In this document: positions 9,110-16,333 of the stretch, one piece after another | How the letters are laid out: every line of letters starts with the position of its first letter | Position numbering within the stretch: position 1 is the stretch's first letter | Source: Anaerococcus pacaensis 9403502 | GTDB lineage: Bacteria; Bacillota; Clostridia; Tissierellales; Peptoniphilaceae | NCBI GenBank assembly: GCA_000308255.3 | Contig: HG326664.1 | Coordinates: forward strand, 382,160 to 446,159 | Length of the DNA stretch: 64,000 nucleotides | Direction of reading: 5' to 3' | The notes under the pieces: model-generated | Told to the model about the DNA's origin: nothing | What the model saw: only the letters and a program-made list of their open reading frames with translations | Database searches by the model: none | Translations under genes and position numbers: made by a program

Positions 9110-9940
9110 CTAGTTTAAGAAAGATTCGAGTGTTTTGTAATTTTTTCTAAGGACCTTTAGGGTTTCTACATCTATTTCACGCGGATATGGGTAACCGTAT
9201 TTTTCACATAGGCCCATAGCTATTTTTCTAAATAGGACACAGGCTTTAAATAGCGAATTATATATGTCGATTAGGTCCTCGTGGTGGTAGGTCAAAAGAT
9301 AATTTTCCCTAATATCAATCTCTAGAGTGTTTTTCATCCTTTGCCCATCATCTCCTATATCCATGGTGTAGGCATATTTGTCTTTGACATAATAATCTAT
9401 CATCTTTAATAGGCTTGATCTTACTTCTTCCATCTTGATACAAGCTGCCACTTCGTCCTTTTCATTTATGTATAGGGATACCTCAAAGGCAGATCCAAAA
9501 AAATCTCTGACCGTGGATATTAGTTCATACTCAGATGGTTTATGAAATATAAAATCTATATTTGTATCTATACGGCTAGTGCCTGGCTTGTTGTAGATGA
9601 ATTCTATACCCTTTGGCAGGGTCTTTATAAAATCTTCTACGTAATCGCTTGCGATGATAGATTCTGTGATTTTTGTATTGTCTTTGGTATATAGATTTAT
9701 GCTGGTATAACTGTGTTTACTTTTATCTATCTCATAATCATTTTTGGTTCTGGTCATGAGGATGACATCATCAAATAAAGCTACTAGCTCTTCTTCAAGT
9801 TTAGCTATGATTACTTCATTAACAACAGTATATATTTTGGTGAAAGAGTCGTAATTTTCATCTACTATATGAAAGATTGATTCAATTGACTCATTACCCT
9901 TGGCATAATTTATTAGTTTAGTACTTATATCATTTCTCAT
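9110..9940 (-). CDS. Degenerate ANT(6)-like adenylyltransferase family protein
   Basis: 276 residues. From about residue 60 to the end it can be aligned by eye to streptomycin 6-adenylyltransferases (AadE/ANT(6), PF04439): the order of segments HKPSEYEL, SSLLKMIDYYV, the helix with IYNSLFKACVLFRKIA, and YGYPYPREID matches that family. The N-terminal nucleotidyltransferase signature (G-S-R followed by two Asp) is not present, and the later Asp of the metal site appears as KITESII. It is therefore probably not an active aminoglycoside-modifying enzyme. The gene overlaps the Nudix gene by 11 bases and precedes dacA. Confidence 0.6.
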   Translation of the reverse strand: MRNDISTKLINYAKGNESIESIFHIVDENYDSFTKIYTVVNEVIIAKLEEELVALFDDVILMTRTKNDYEIDKSKHSYTSINLYTKDNTKITESIIASDYVEDFIKTLPKGIEFIYNKPGTSRIDTNIDFIFHKPSEYELISTVRDFFGSAFEVSLYINEKDEVAACIKMEEVRSSLLKMIDYYVKDKYAYTMDIGDDGQRMKNTLEIDIRENYLLTYHHEDLIDIYNSLFKACVLFRKIAMGLCEKYGYPYPREIDVETLKVLRKNYKTLESFLN

Positions 9941-10520
9941 TATAGTCTTTGCTCTCTATAAAGTTTTTTAGTAGCTTTGCAGTCAGTCCCCATATCACAG
10001 GCTCTGTGTCATAAAAAAATATTTCATTAAAGCCAGTGACAAATTCATAGTCCTTACCCTTTGGTATCTTATCAAAAGGAAAGTCTTCAGGAAAATCCAT
10101 CTTGTATGGAGTCCTGTACATGATAGGAGCGTTTTTAATTAAGTAATCGATGTCTACCGCAAAGACAGACTCTACTTCTTCATTGAACCTGATATCTTCT
10201 ATTGATTTATTTATTCTACCATAATAAGCCTTAATGTGCCTGTAGGAAGAATTTAAGATCATAGATGAATATCCATAATACTCTATATCACTAATATCTA
10301 AGCACAGCTCTTCCATAGTTTCTCTAATGGCTGCGTCTTTGAAGTCTTCGCCCGCTTCTACCCTGCCTCCAGGAAAACTTACCTCTCCTGGCTGGGCGAT
10401 ATGTTGGCTTCTGACTTCTAGAAGTATATGGTCTTTGCCCTCTACTTCTATTATAGGTATAAAGACCGCATAATTTTTTATCTTGTCATAAAACTCATCG
10501 TCTACAATTAGATTTTTCAT
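9930..10520 (-). CDS. Nudix hydrolase, CoA pyrophosphatase-like
   Basis: 196 residues. The segment PGEVSFPGGRVEAGE followed by RETMEEL contains the Nudix box, with Cys in place of its conserved Gly. The preceding ILLEVRSQHIAQPGEVSFPGG matches the extra signature of the CoA/short-chain Nudix group (UPF0035), so cleavage of CoA or acyl-CoA to phosphopantetheine and 3',5'-ADP is the likely activity. The ATG has GAGGT upstream. First gene of a three-gene operon with the ANT(6)-like gene and dacA. Confidence 0.82.
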   Translation of the reverse strand: MKNLIVDDEFYDKIKNYAVFIPIIEVEGKDHILLEVRSQHIAQPGEVSFPGGRVEAGEDFKDAAIRETMEELCLDISDIEYYGYSSMILNSSYRHIKAYYGRINKSIEDIRFNEEVESVFAVDIDYLIKNAPIMYRTPYKMDFPEDFPFDKIPKGKDYEFVTGFNEIFFYDTEPVIWGLTAKLLKNFIESKDYNEK

Positions 10521-10680
10521 AAATACCTCTATTTATTTATGATATTAAAGATAGGCTCATTAGTCAAGTTTTTAGGTATCTTCAATATTAAATTTCAATC
10601 CTAGTGATACGGGTTTAAAAAAAGAAAATATTGGTATAATACTATAGTCATTATTGACAATAATTTATGAGGAGAAATTT

Positions 10681-11115
10681 ATGCTAAAAGAATTTAAAGA
10701 ATTTATTGCCAAAGGCAATGTACTTGACATGGCAGTAGGTATCATAATGGGTACTGCTTTTACAGCTATTGTAAACTCAGTTGTGGAAGATTTACTAATG
10801 CCTATCATCACAGGACTTACAGCAGGTGTTGACTTTACAGATCTTACAATAAATATTGCAGGAGCATCTCTAAGAGTAGGAAATCTTATCAATGCAATTA
10901 TCACATTCCTAATCATATCTCTAGTAATGTTTGCAATAGTAAAGGCATTTAACAGAAATAGCGAAGAAGCTGTTGATGAAAGCAAAGAATGTCCATATTG
11001 TAAATCATCTATTGCAATTGACGCAACAAGATGTCCACACTGTACAAGTGAACTAGAAGGCTACCACAACGATCACGCGCACGTTCACTCAGACCGCATA
11101 CAAGTAATCGAATAA
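10681..11115 (+). CDS. mscL: Large-conductance mechanosensitive channel with zinc ribbon
   Basis: 144 residues from the ATG at 10681, chosen because GAGGAGAA ends five bases before it; an in-frame ATG at 10654 lacks a site. The N-terminus LKEFKEFIAKGNVLDMAVG is diagnostic for MscL, followed by two membrane helices (about 15-40 and 65-90). The C-terminal tail carries two pairs, CPYC and CPHC, forming a predicted zinc ribbon not found in E. coli MscL. It opens under membrane tension to release solutes. A TATAAT at 10635-10640 is its likely -10. Confidence 0.93.
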   Translation: MLKEFKEFIAKGNVLDMAVGIIMGTAFTAIVNSVVEDLLMPIITGLTAGVDFTDLTINIAGASLRVGNLINAIITFLIISLVMFAIVKAFNRNSEEAVDESKECPYCKSSIAIDATRCPHCTSELEGYHNDHAHVHSDRIQVIE

Positions 11116-11125
11116 TATTAAAATT

Positions 11126-11155
11126 AGAGTCATCATATGATGGCTCTATTTTTTT
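11126..11155 (+). terminator. Terminator after mscL
   Basis: AGAGTCATCA/TGATGGCTCT forms an almost perfect palindromic stem (one G-T pair) followed by eight T residues. Confidence 0.88.
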
Positions 11156-11177
11156 TGCATAATTTTATTATTTCCTC

Positions 11178-11238
11178 TTGACAAGGTAAATTACGCTGTT
11201 ATAATTAGATTTAGATAGTTAGTTACTTAAGTAACTAA
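11178..11238 (+). promoter_or_regulatory. Promoter with palindromic operator, ABC exporter operon 1
   Basis: TTGACA (11178-11183), 16-bp spacer, TATAAT (11200-11205), then 15 bases later the palindrome AGTTACTTAAGTAACT (11221-11236; perfect inverted repeat from 11219 to 11238). The same arrangement recurs at 13092-13150 in front of the GntR gene with one base change in the palindrome. The site covers the transcription start, so a repressor there would block initiation or early elongation. The likely ligand is the GntR protein encoded at 13176. Confidence 0.82.
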
Positions 11239-11271
11239 GTAAATAAATAATTAAATTAAAACGGAGGAAAA

Positions 11272-11982
11272 ATGATTAAACTAACAAATGTTCGAAAAAA
11301 CTTTGGCGACTTTACAGCACTTAAGGATATCAGTTTTAGCATTGAAAAGGGCGAGCTTGTTTATCTATTAGGAGAAAACGGTGCTGGCAAGACCACGACC
11401 ATGCGTATCTTATCAACCCTCATAGAACACAGCTCAGGCCAAGTGATTATAGATGGTGAGGAGTGTGTCCATGACAATATCAATCTAAAAAAGAAAATTG
11501 GCATAGTCACAGAAGATGCCAAGCCATACCCCCAGCTAAGTCCAATCGAGAATATGAAATATTTTGGGTCATTCTACCATAACATGGTAAAGACTAATGA
11601 CTTGGTGGATAAGCTAGTAGTAGACCTTGACCTAGACGATTTTAAAGATAAGAAAGTCGATACCCTAAGCAAGGGCAATAGGCAAAAGGTAGCCATAGCC
11701 AATACCCTCATAGCAAATCCAGATATACTAATCTTAGATGAGCTCATGAGTGGCCTCGATATATCAACTCAAGCCACTATTAAAAAACTAATCTATAATC
11801 TACATAATGATGGCAAGACCATGATTCTCTCCACCCACCATATGGACGAAGTCTATGAGATGGGCAATAGAGTGATTATTATAAATCGCGGCAGAATAAC
11901 ATATGACGGCCATCTTTCAGACATCAAAGAAACTGATTCAAGAAAATACCTAGAAGACAAATTAACCAATTGGGAGAGATAA
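11272..11982 (+). CDS. ABC transporter ATP-binding protein (NatA-like)
   Basis: 236 residues. Walker A GENGAGKTT, ABC signature LSKGNRQKV and Walker B ILILDELMSGLD followed by the STHHMDEV switch are all present. The sequence resembles ATPases of ABC-2 exporters such as NatA. Start has GGAGG upstream. It directly precedes its permease (next ATG follows the stop by no gap), so the two form one exporter. The cargo is unknown. Confidence 0.88.
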   Translation: MIKLTNVRKNFGDFTALKDISFSIEKGELVYLLGENGAGKTTTMRILSTLIEHSSGQVIIDGEECVHDNINLKKKIGIVTEDAKPYPQLSPIENMKYFGSFYHNMVKTNDLVDKLVVDLDLDDFKDKKVDTLSKGNRQKVAIANTLIANPDILILDELMSGLDISTQATIKKLIYNLHNDGKTMILSTHHMDEVYEMGNRVIIINRGRITYDGHLSDIKETDSRKYLEDKLTNWER

Positions 11983-13086
11983 ATGATTTTAAAAATAATG
12001 AAAAAAGAGCTCTTGGAGTTTAAAAACGATATTGGATCTACACTACTTATAGTAATCATGGCAATAGCGATGATAGCCGGCATGATGGTATTTTTCGCCT
12101 ATGATTTTTCCAAATCTACCAGTGAAAGTACCTATACAGCCTACATAGAATCTACAGACGAAGACTTATCAAACTTTTTAAATGAATCTACATCTTTTAG
12201 CATAGTGGATGATGCAGAAGAAGCAGATATTAAACTTACAAAAAATGCTAATGGCTTAGATATCCAATTTGATTCAAATGATTTTACATCAACTAAGGCA
12301 GCAGAAATCTTAAATCAAATAGTAGAGTCCTATAATCACCAATTATTAATAGCTGAGCTCGATCAAAATGATATCAAAAAACCAGATACTTACATAAATA
12401 CGAGCACTACCGATACTAAGGATATCAATGAAAAAGTGATGTCAGTTGGCGATGCTATAGTCAAGGTACTCTTGCCAATGGCAATCCTATTTTTTGTACC
12501 ACTGATTATCATGACTCCAGCCTCATCCATCATAGCTACAGAAAAAGACAGCAAGACTCTAGAGTCCACCCTACTTTTACCAGTCAGCAGAAAAGAAACT
12601 ATAATAGCCAAATTTCTTTCAGTAGTAGCGATTGGCCTAGTATCTCTTCTTCTAATCATAGCAACATTTGTAATCACTTCCATTGCCATCAAATCATTCT
12701 TTGATGTAGATGTGAGTCTTACTGCGATTGATTATATAGAAATATTCATAATCGGCCTATCTTTCCTACTTCCAGTTGGAGCTGCAGGAATTGCCCTAAG
12801 CCTTGTAGCAAAAAATGTAAAAAACGGCCAAATTATAGGTACAGTTGTATTTTTCATGTTTGCTGGCCTTACCCAACTAGCAGGACTATTAAAAGATGTT
12901 TCAATTATTAAATACCTACCTATAGTAAATAATGGTCTAGTTATAAACCAAATCGCTAACTTCGATCAAAATCTAGATTCTCTTAACCTAGTATTAGCTC
13001 TAGTGTTAAATCTAGTTATGGCTTATATATTCATACAAAAAGCTACAAATCTAATTAAAAATGAGAAGTATATACTTCCCAGATAA
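11983..13086 (+). CDS. ABC-2 type permease (NatB-like)
   Basis: 367 residues. One N-terminal membrane helix (about 15-40), a large extracytoplasmic loop to about residue 155, then five to six helices, which is the classic ABC-2/NatB topology. It contains the family segment EKDSKTLESTLLLPVSR after the second helix. It pairs with the upstream ATPase. NatAB exports sodium in Bacillus, but similar proteins export drugs or peptides, so substrate remains open. Confidence 0.82.
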   Translation: MILKIMKKELLEFKNDIGSTLLIVIMAIAMIAGMMVFFAYDFSKSTSESTYTAYIESTDEDLSNFLNESTSFSIVDDAEEADIKLTKNANGLDIQFDSNDFTSTKAAEILNQIVESYNHQLLIAELDQNDIKKPDTYINTSTTDTKDINEKVMSVGDAIVKVLLPMAILFFVPLIIMTPASSIIATEKDSKTLESTLLLPVSRKETIIAKFLSVVAIGLVSLLLIIATFVITSIAIKSFFDVDVSLTAIDYIEIFIIGLSFLLPVGAAGIALSLVAKNVKNGQIIGTVVFFMFAGLTQLAGLLKDVSIIKYLPIVNNGLVINQIANFDQNLDSLNLVLALVLNLVMAYIFIQKATNLIKNEKYILPR

Positions 13087-13091
13087 AAATG

Positions 13092-13150
13092 TTGACATAA
13101 ATAAAAAACCTGATATAATTGAATTAAGATAGTTAGTTACTCAAGTAACT
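13092..13150 (+). promoter_or_regulatory. Promoter with palindromic operator, gntR-ABC operon 2
   Basis: TTGACA (13092-13097), 16-bp spacer, TATAAT (13114-13119), then AGTTACTCAAGTAACT (13135-13150) at the same 15-base distance as in operon 1. Flanking bases (GATAGTTAGTTAC) are also shared. This implies autoregulation by the GntR protein. Confidence 0.82.
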
Positions 13151-13175
13151 AGGTAATAAACAGGAGGGAATATGA

Positions 13176-13541
13176 ATGGACAGCAATAAGCTCATATTTG
13201 AACAAGTTGCAGAACTAGTTGAAAATCAAATCCTAGATGGCTTATTAAAAGCAGATGACCAATCTCCATCGACAAACGAATTTGCTAGCGCTTATGGAAT
13301 AAATCCTGCCACAGCAAGAAAGGGGCTTAATATTTTGGTAGACGAAGGAATACTTATTAAGAAAAGAGGCATGGGCATGTATGTAACCGCAGATGCCAAG
13401 GACATCATAATAGAAAAAAGAAAGGGCGAATACTTAAACAATGTCCTCCCTGATCTAATTAAAAATATGCACTTACTAGGAATAAGCAAAAACGAACTGA
13501 TAGATAGTATAAACGAACTTTACGAAAGCGAGGATAAATAA
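13176..13541 (+). CDS. GntR family regulator, YtrA type
   Basis: 121 residues: a GntR winged helix (about 5-75, with SPSTNEFASAYGINPATARKGL as recognition region) and a short helical tail of about 45 residues, the YtrA subfamily layout used to control ABC exporters. The ATG at 13176 lies after AGGAGGG; an ATG four bases earlier is in another frame. Its stop overlaps the ATG of the ABC ATPase (TAATG). It probably represses both this operon and the operon at 11272 through the shared palindrome. Confidence 0.88.
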   Translation: MDSNKLIFEQVAELVENQILDGLLKADDQSPSTNEFASAYGINPATARKGLNILVDEGILIKKRGMGMYVTADAKDIIIEKRKGEYLNNVLPDLIKNMHLLGISKNELIDSINELYESEDK

Positions 13542-14401
13542 TGCTCGAACTAAGAAATCTAAGCAAATCATACAAAGACCAGCTGGTACTAGATAATATC
13601 AATCTGACTATAAAAGAGGACAGGATATACGGACTATTAGGGGTCAACGGCGCTGGCAAGACTACCCTACTTAAGCTAATGTCAGATCAGCTTATAAATT
13701 ATGAGGGCCAAATCCTTTATAATGGTAATCCAATCACAAACAACCGAAACTTCAAAGAAAGAGTAGTTTATATTGGAGATGGATTCGTAGCTGACGCTAT
13801 AAAAGACCAATCGATTAAAAAAATAGTCAAATGGATAAAAGACCTAGCTCCTCATTTTAATGAAGCTCGCTTTGATACCCTCATAAAAGACTTCAAGATA
13901 GATAAGAAAACCAAATACCACAAGTTATCAACTGGCAATCAAAACTTACTACAAAACATCATTGCTTTATGCGTAAATGCTGACTTAATCCTATTAGATG
14001 AACCAGCTAATGGTCTTGATGAGATTAATAGAGACTTATTTTACAACAAAGTATTAGAATACCAAGCAGAGGACCAATCAACAGTGATTATCTCTTCTCA
14101 CATCCTTAGCGACTTAGAAAGAGTAGTCTCTGACATACTTATCTTAAAGGATAATAAAATACTAATAGATGAAGAGATTGAAAACTTAGCTGACAAGGCT
14201 TACAAATTTAGCACCTCAGCTAATAATCTAAGGTATTTTGAAGGAAAAAAGATAATAAGCAAATCCCAAGTTGGTAATATGCTTGTATTAAATGTATTTG
14301 ATGACTTTTCAGCTGAAGAGCTAAGTCAGATTGAACAAATAGCAAAAATCCAAAGACTAGACTTACATGAATTATTCATAAACTTAAACAAGGAGGCCTA
14401 A
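13541..14401 (+). CDS. ABC transporter ATP-binding protein (YtrB-like)
   Basis: 286 residues. Walker A GVNGAGKTT, a diverged signature LSTGNQNLL, Walker B LILLDEPANGLDE and the ISSHILSDLE switch. It is encoded directly after the GntR gene with overlapping stop and start, and one base before the membrane partner. The C-terminal 70 residues are a linker seen in such exporters. Probably pairs with the 224-residue membrane protein downstream. Confidence 0.85.
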   Translation: MLELRNLSKSYKDQLVLDNINLTIKEDRIYGLLGVNGAGKTTLLKLMSDQLINYEGQILYNGNPITNNRNFKERVVYIGDGFVADAIKDQSIKKIVKWIKDLAPHFNEARFDTLIKDFKIDKKTKYHKLSTGNQNLLQNIIALCVNADLILLDEPANGLDEINRDLFYNKVLEYQAEDQSTVIISSHILSDLERVVSDILILKDNKILIDEEIENLADKAYKFSTSANNLRYFEGKKIISKSQVGNMLVLNVFDDFSAEELSQIEQIAKIQRLDLHELFINLNKEA

Positions 14402-14402
14402 G

Positions 14403-15077
14403 ATGACAGGTATAGGAAGAATATTACGAGCAGAAGGAAAGAATTTTATTAAAGCCTATCTAGGAGCCCTATTCGGTGGTACTCTAGTGTGGGTAATAGC
14501 AAGATTATTTCTAGATGATTATTTTGTGACAGACATGGGAAACACCCAGTTAGCCTTAAAGGTATCAATAGCTACAGGATTTGCACTAATAAGCTTATTT
14601 ATGATTTTAATTTACCAACCTCTAAGCGCAGGTGTGACAAATAGCATGGCACTTAAGCTCGGCTATACTAGAAAAGATTTCACTATAGCATCCTTTATTA
14701 AAGATGTGGTAGTGATATTAATTCTAAGTATAGTAACTAGCTTATCACTATCTTATGTGGGCAATAACTTAGTGGGGCTTACAGAATATTCAGCTAGCTT
14801 TACTAATAGGATTATATACCTATCTCAATTTGGAAACGCACTTAAAATAGTAGTTTTCTTCTCATCACTAATTACAATTGCTGGTATGATATCAGCCCTA
14901 CTTGGATTTGACCCAATGACTGGTAGCCTTATTTTTATACCTATCATAGGGGCATTTATGTATGGTTCAGCCTACCTAAGGACCGCTCCTTTTAACCCGA
15001 TAATAGTGCTTATAGTGTTTATCATAGCCCAAGGTCTAAGATACATCGTTATTAATAAAATAGACACAAAATATTAA
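14403..15077 (+). CDS. ABC exporter membrane subunit
   Basis: 224 residues with about six hydrophobic segments (for example around 20-35, 55-75, 95-115, 150-170 and 180-215). It matches no family strongly by eye but has the size and position of the membrane partner in GntR-ABC operons. AAGGAGG lies before the ATG. A terminator follows the stop. Confidence 0.65.
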   Translation: MTGIGRILRAEGKNFIKAYLGALFGGTLVWVIARLFLDDYFVTDMGNTQLALKVSIATGFALISLFMILIYQPLSAGVTNSMALKLGYTRKDFTIASFIKDVVVILILSIVTSLSLSYVGNNLVGLTEYSASFTNRIIYLSQFGNALKIVVFFSSLITIAGMISALLGFDPMTGSLIFIPIIGAFMYGSAYLRTAPFNPIIVLIVFIIAQGLRYIVINKIDTKY

Positions 15078-15078
15078 A

Positions 15079-15106
15079 AGAGATGAGCAAATCGCTCCTC
15101 TCTCTT
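15079..15106. terminator. Bidirectional terminator
   Basis: AGAGATGAGC / GCTCCTCTCT stem with one mismatch, A-rich on the left and T-rich on the right. It separates the plus-strand exporter operon from the convergent ornithine cyclodeaminase gene. Confidence 0.72.
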
Positions 15107-16140
15107 TATTTTAATAAGCCATATAGGTTTTTACAATCATCCATAGCTGGTACTAAAGATTCTTTCTTTCCTATATTATTTTCCCCAGCCATATCATAAA
15201 TGAGTCTTAGGATAGAGAAGTCTTCTAGGGCAAAGCCTACAGAGTCAAATATTGTTATATCATCTTCTGCCCTATCTATTCTCTTACCAGTCTTTATCAC
15301 GTCAGCGATTTCTGTCACCTTGAAGTCATCATCCATATGTTGGATTTCACCTTCTATCCTGCTTTGAGGTTCAAATTCCACATATACATCACCCATGTAT
15401 AGGATATCCGATTCTAGTTCTGTCTTACCTGGGCAATCTCCTCCTACGCAGTTGATATGGACACCTTTTTCGATCATATCTTTCGTAAGAATAGTAGAGA
15501 ATTTCTTATCAGCTGTTACAGTTGTTATGATATCTACGCCAAGGCATGCTTCTTTTGTGCTAGCACATTTATTTAATGTTATCCCTTCAATATGAGATAG
15601 GTTTTCTATTAATTTATCTGTAGCTTTTTCATCTATGTCGTAGAGATTGAATTCTTCTACACCTAATAGACTATGAAAAGCTATCACTTGGAATTCTGAT
15701 TGGCAACCGTTGCCTATTAGGGCCATAGACTGTGGATTTTCTTTGGCTAAATACTTAGCAGCCATGGCTGAGTTTGCAGCGGTTCTGATAGCTGTTAGTA
15801 AGGTCATCTCGCATAGCATTTTTGGATAACCATCAGCCACATCACAAAGAATACCAATAGCAACTACAGTAAGCTTGTTATCTTTTGGATTGTCAGGGTG
15901 ACCGTTAACGTATTTGCAAGTAAATGTTTCACTATTACCCACTGGCATTAGTTCATTTACCCCTACTGGTGAGTGGTGGGTTGGTCTAGGGATTTTTGCA
16001 AATTCATCCCAATTACTAAAGTCCTCTTCCAAATATGGAATAAGCTTATCCATGATATTAGCTACTCCTACATCCTTTATGAATTTCGCCATAGTTTCTA
16101 GGTCAATGTAAAGTGTCTTTGCTGAATCATAAATTTCCAT
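15106..16140 (-). CDS. Ornithine cyclodeaminase family protein
   Basis: 344 residues of the ornithine cyclodeaminase/mu-crystallin fold. The dinucleotide-binding region reads LIGNGCQSEFQ, and the active-site segment DSVGFALEDFS near residue 310 matches that of the well-studied Pseudomonas enzyme. It would convert ornithine to proline with release of ammonia. With arcA and arcB later in the window, arginine could feed ornithine into proline. Related alanine or lysine cyclodeaminases cannot be fully excluded. Single-gene unit, with its promoter region between 16141 and 16300. Confidence 0.8.
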   Translation of the reverse strand: MEIYDSAKTLYIDLETMAKFIKDVGVANIMDKLIPYLEEDFSNWDEFAKIPRPTHHSPVGVNELMPVGNSETFTCKYVNGHPDNPKDNKLTVVAIGILCDVADGYPKMLCEMTLLTAIRTAANSAMAAKYLAKENPQSMALIGNGCQSEFQVIAFHSLLGVEEFNLYDIDEKATDKLIENLSHIEGITLNKCASTKEACLGVDIITTVTADKKFSTILTKDMIEKGVHINCVGGDCPGKTELESDILYMGDVYVEFEPQSRIEGEIQHMDDDFKVTEIADVIKTGKRIDRAEDDITIFDSVGFALEDFSILRLIYDMAGENNIGKKESLVPAMDDCKNLYGLLK

Positions 16141-16302
16141 ATATTACTCCTTAGCTATAATAATTTTGATAAAAAACTTATCTATCTTATCATTGATTAT
16201 AACATCTTTATTAGAAAATGAGAAAAAATCTTTAATATTTTTCGTAAAGTTCAGATGATTAGTAAGTTTGTATCAAAATACTTTTCGATTTTTATTATAG
16301 AA

Positions 16303-16333
16303 TCAAAAAAGGTGAATGATTTCTCACTCACCT
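16303..16333 (-). terminator. Terminator after topA
   Basis: On the minus strand a 10-bp stem (AGGTGAGTGA / TCATTCACCT, one G-T pair) is closed by a GAAA tetraloop and followed by six T residues. It starts at the topA stop codon. Confidence 0.9.

Noticed and set aside
9110..9940. Aminoglycoside resistance gene
   Set aside because: Family resemblance is clear, but the nucleotidyltransferase catalytic residues are missing and the gene is in a housekeeping operon.
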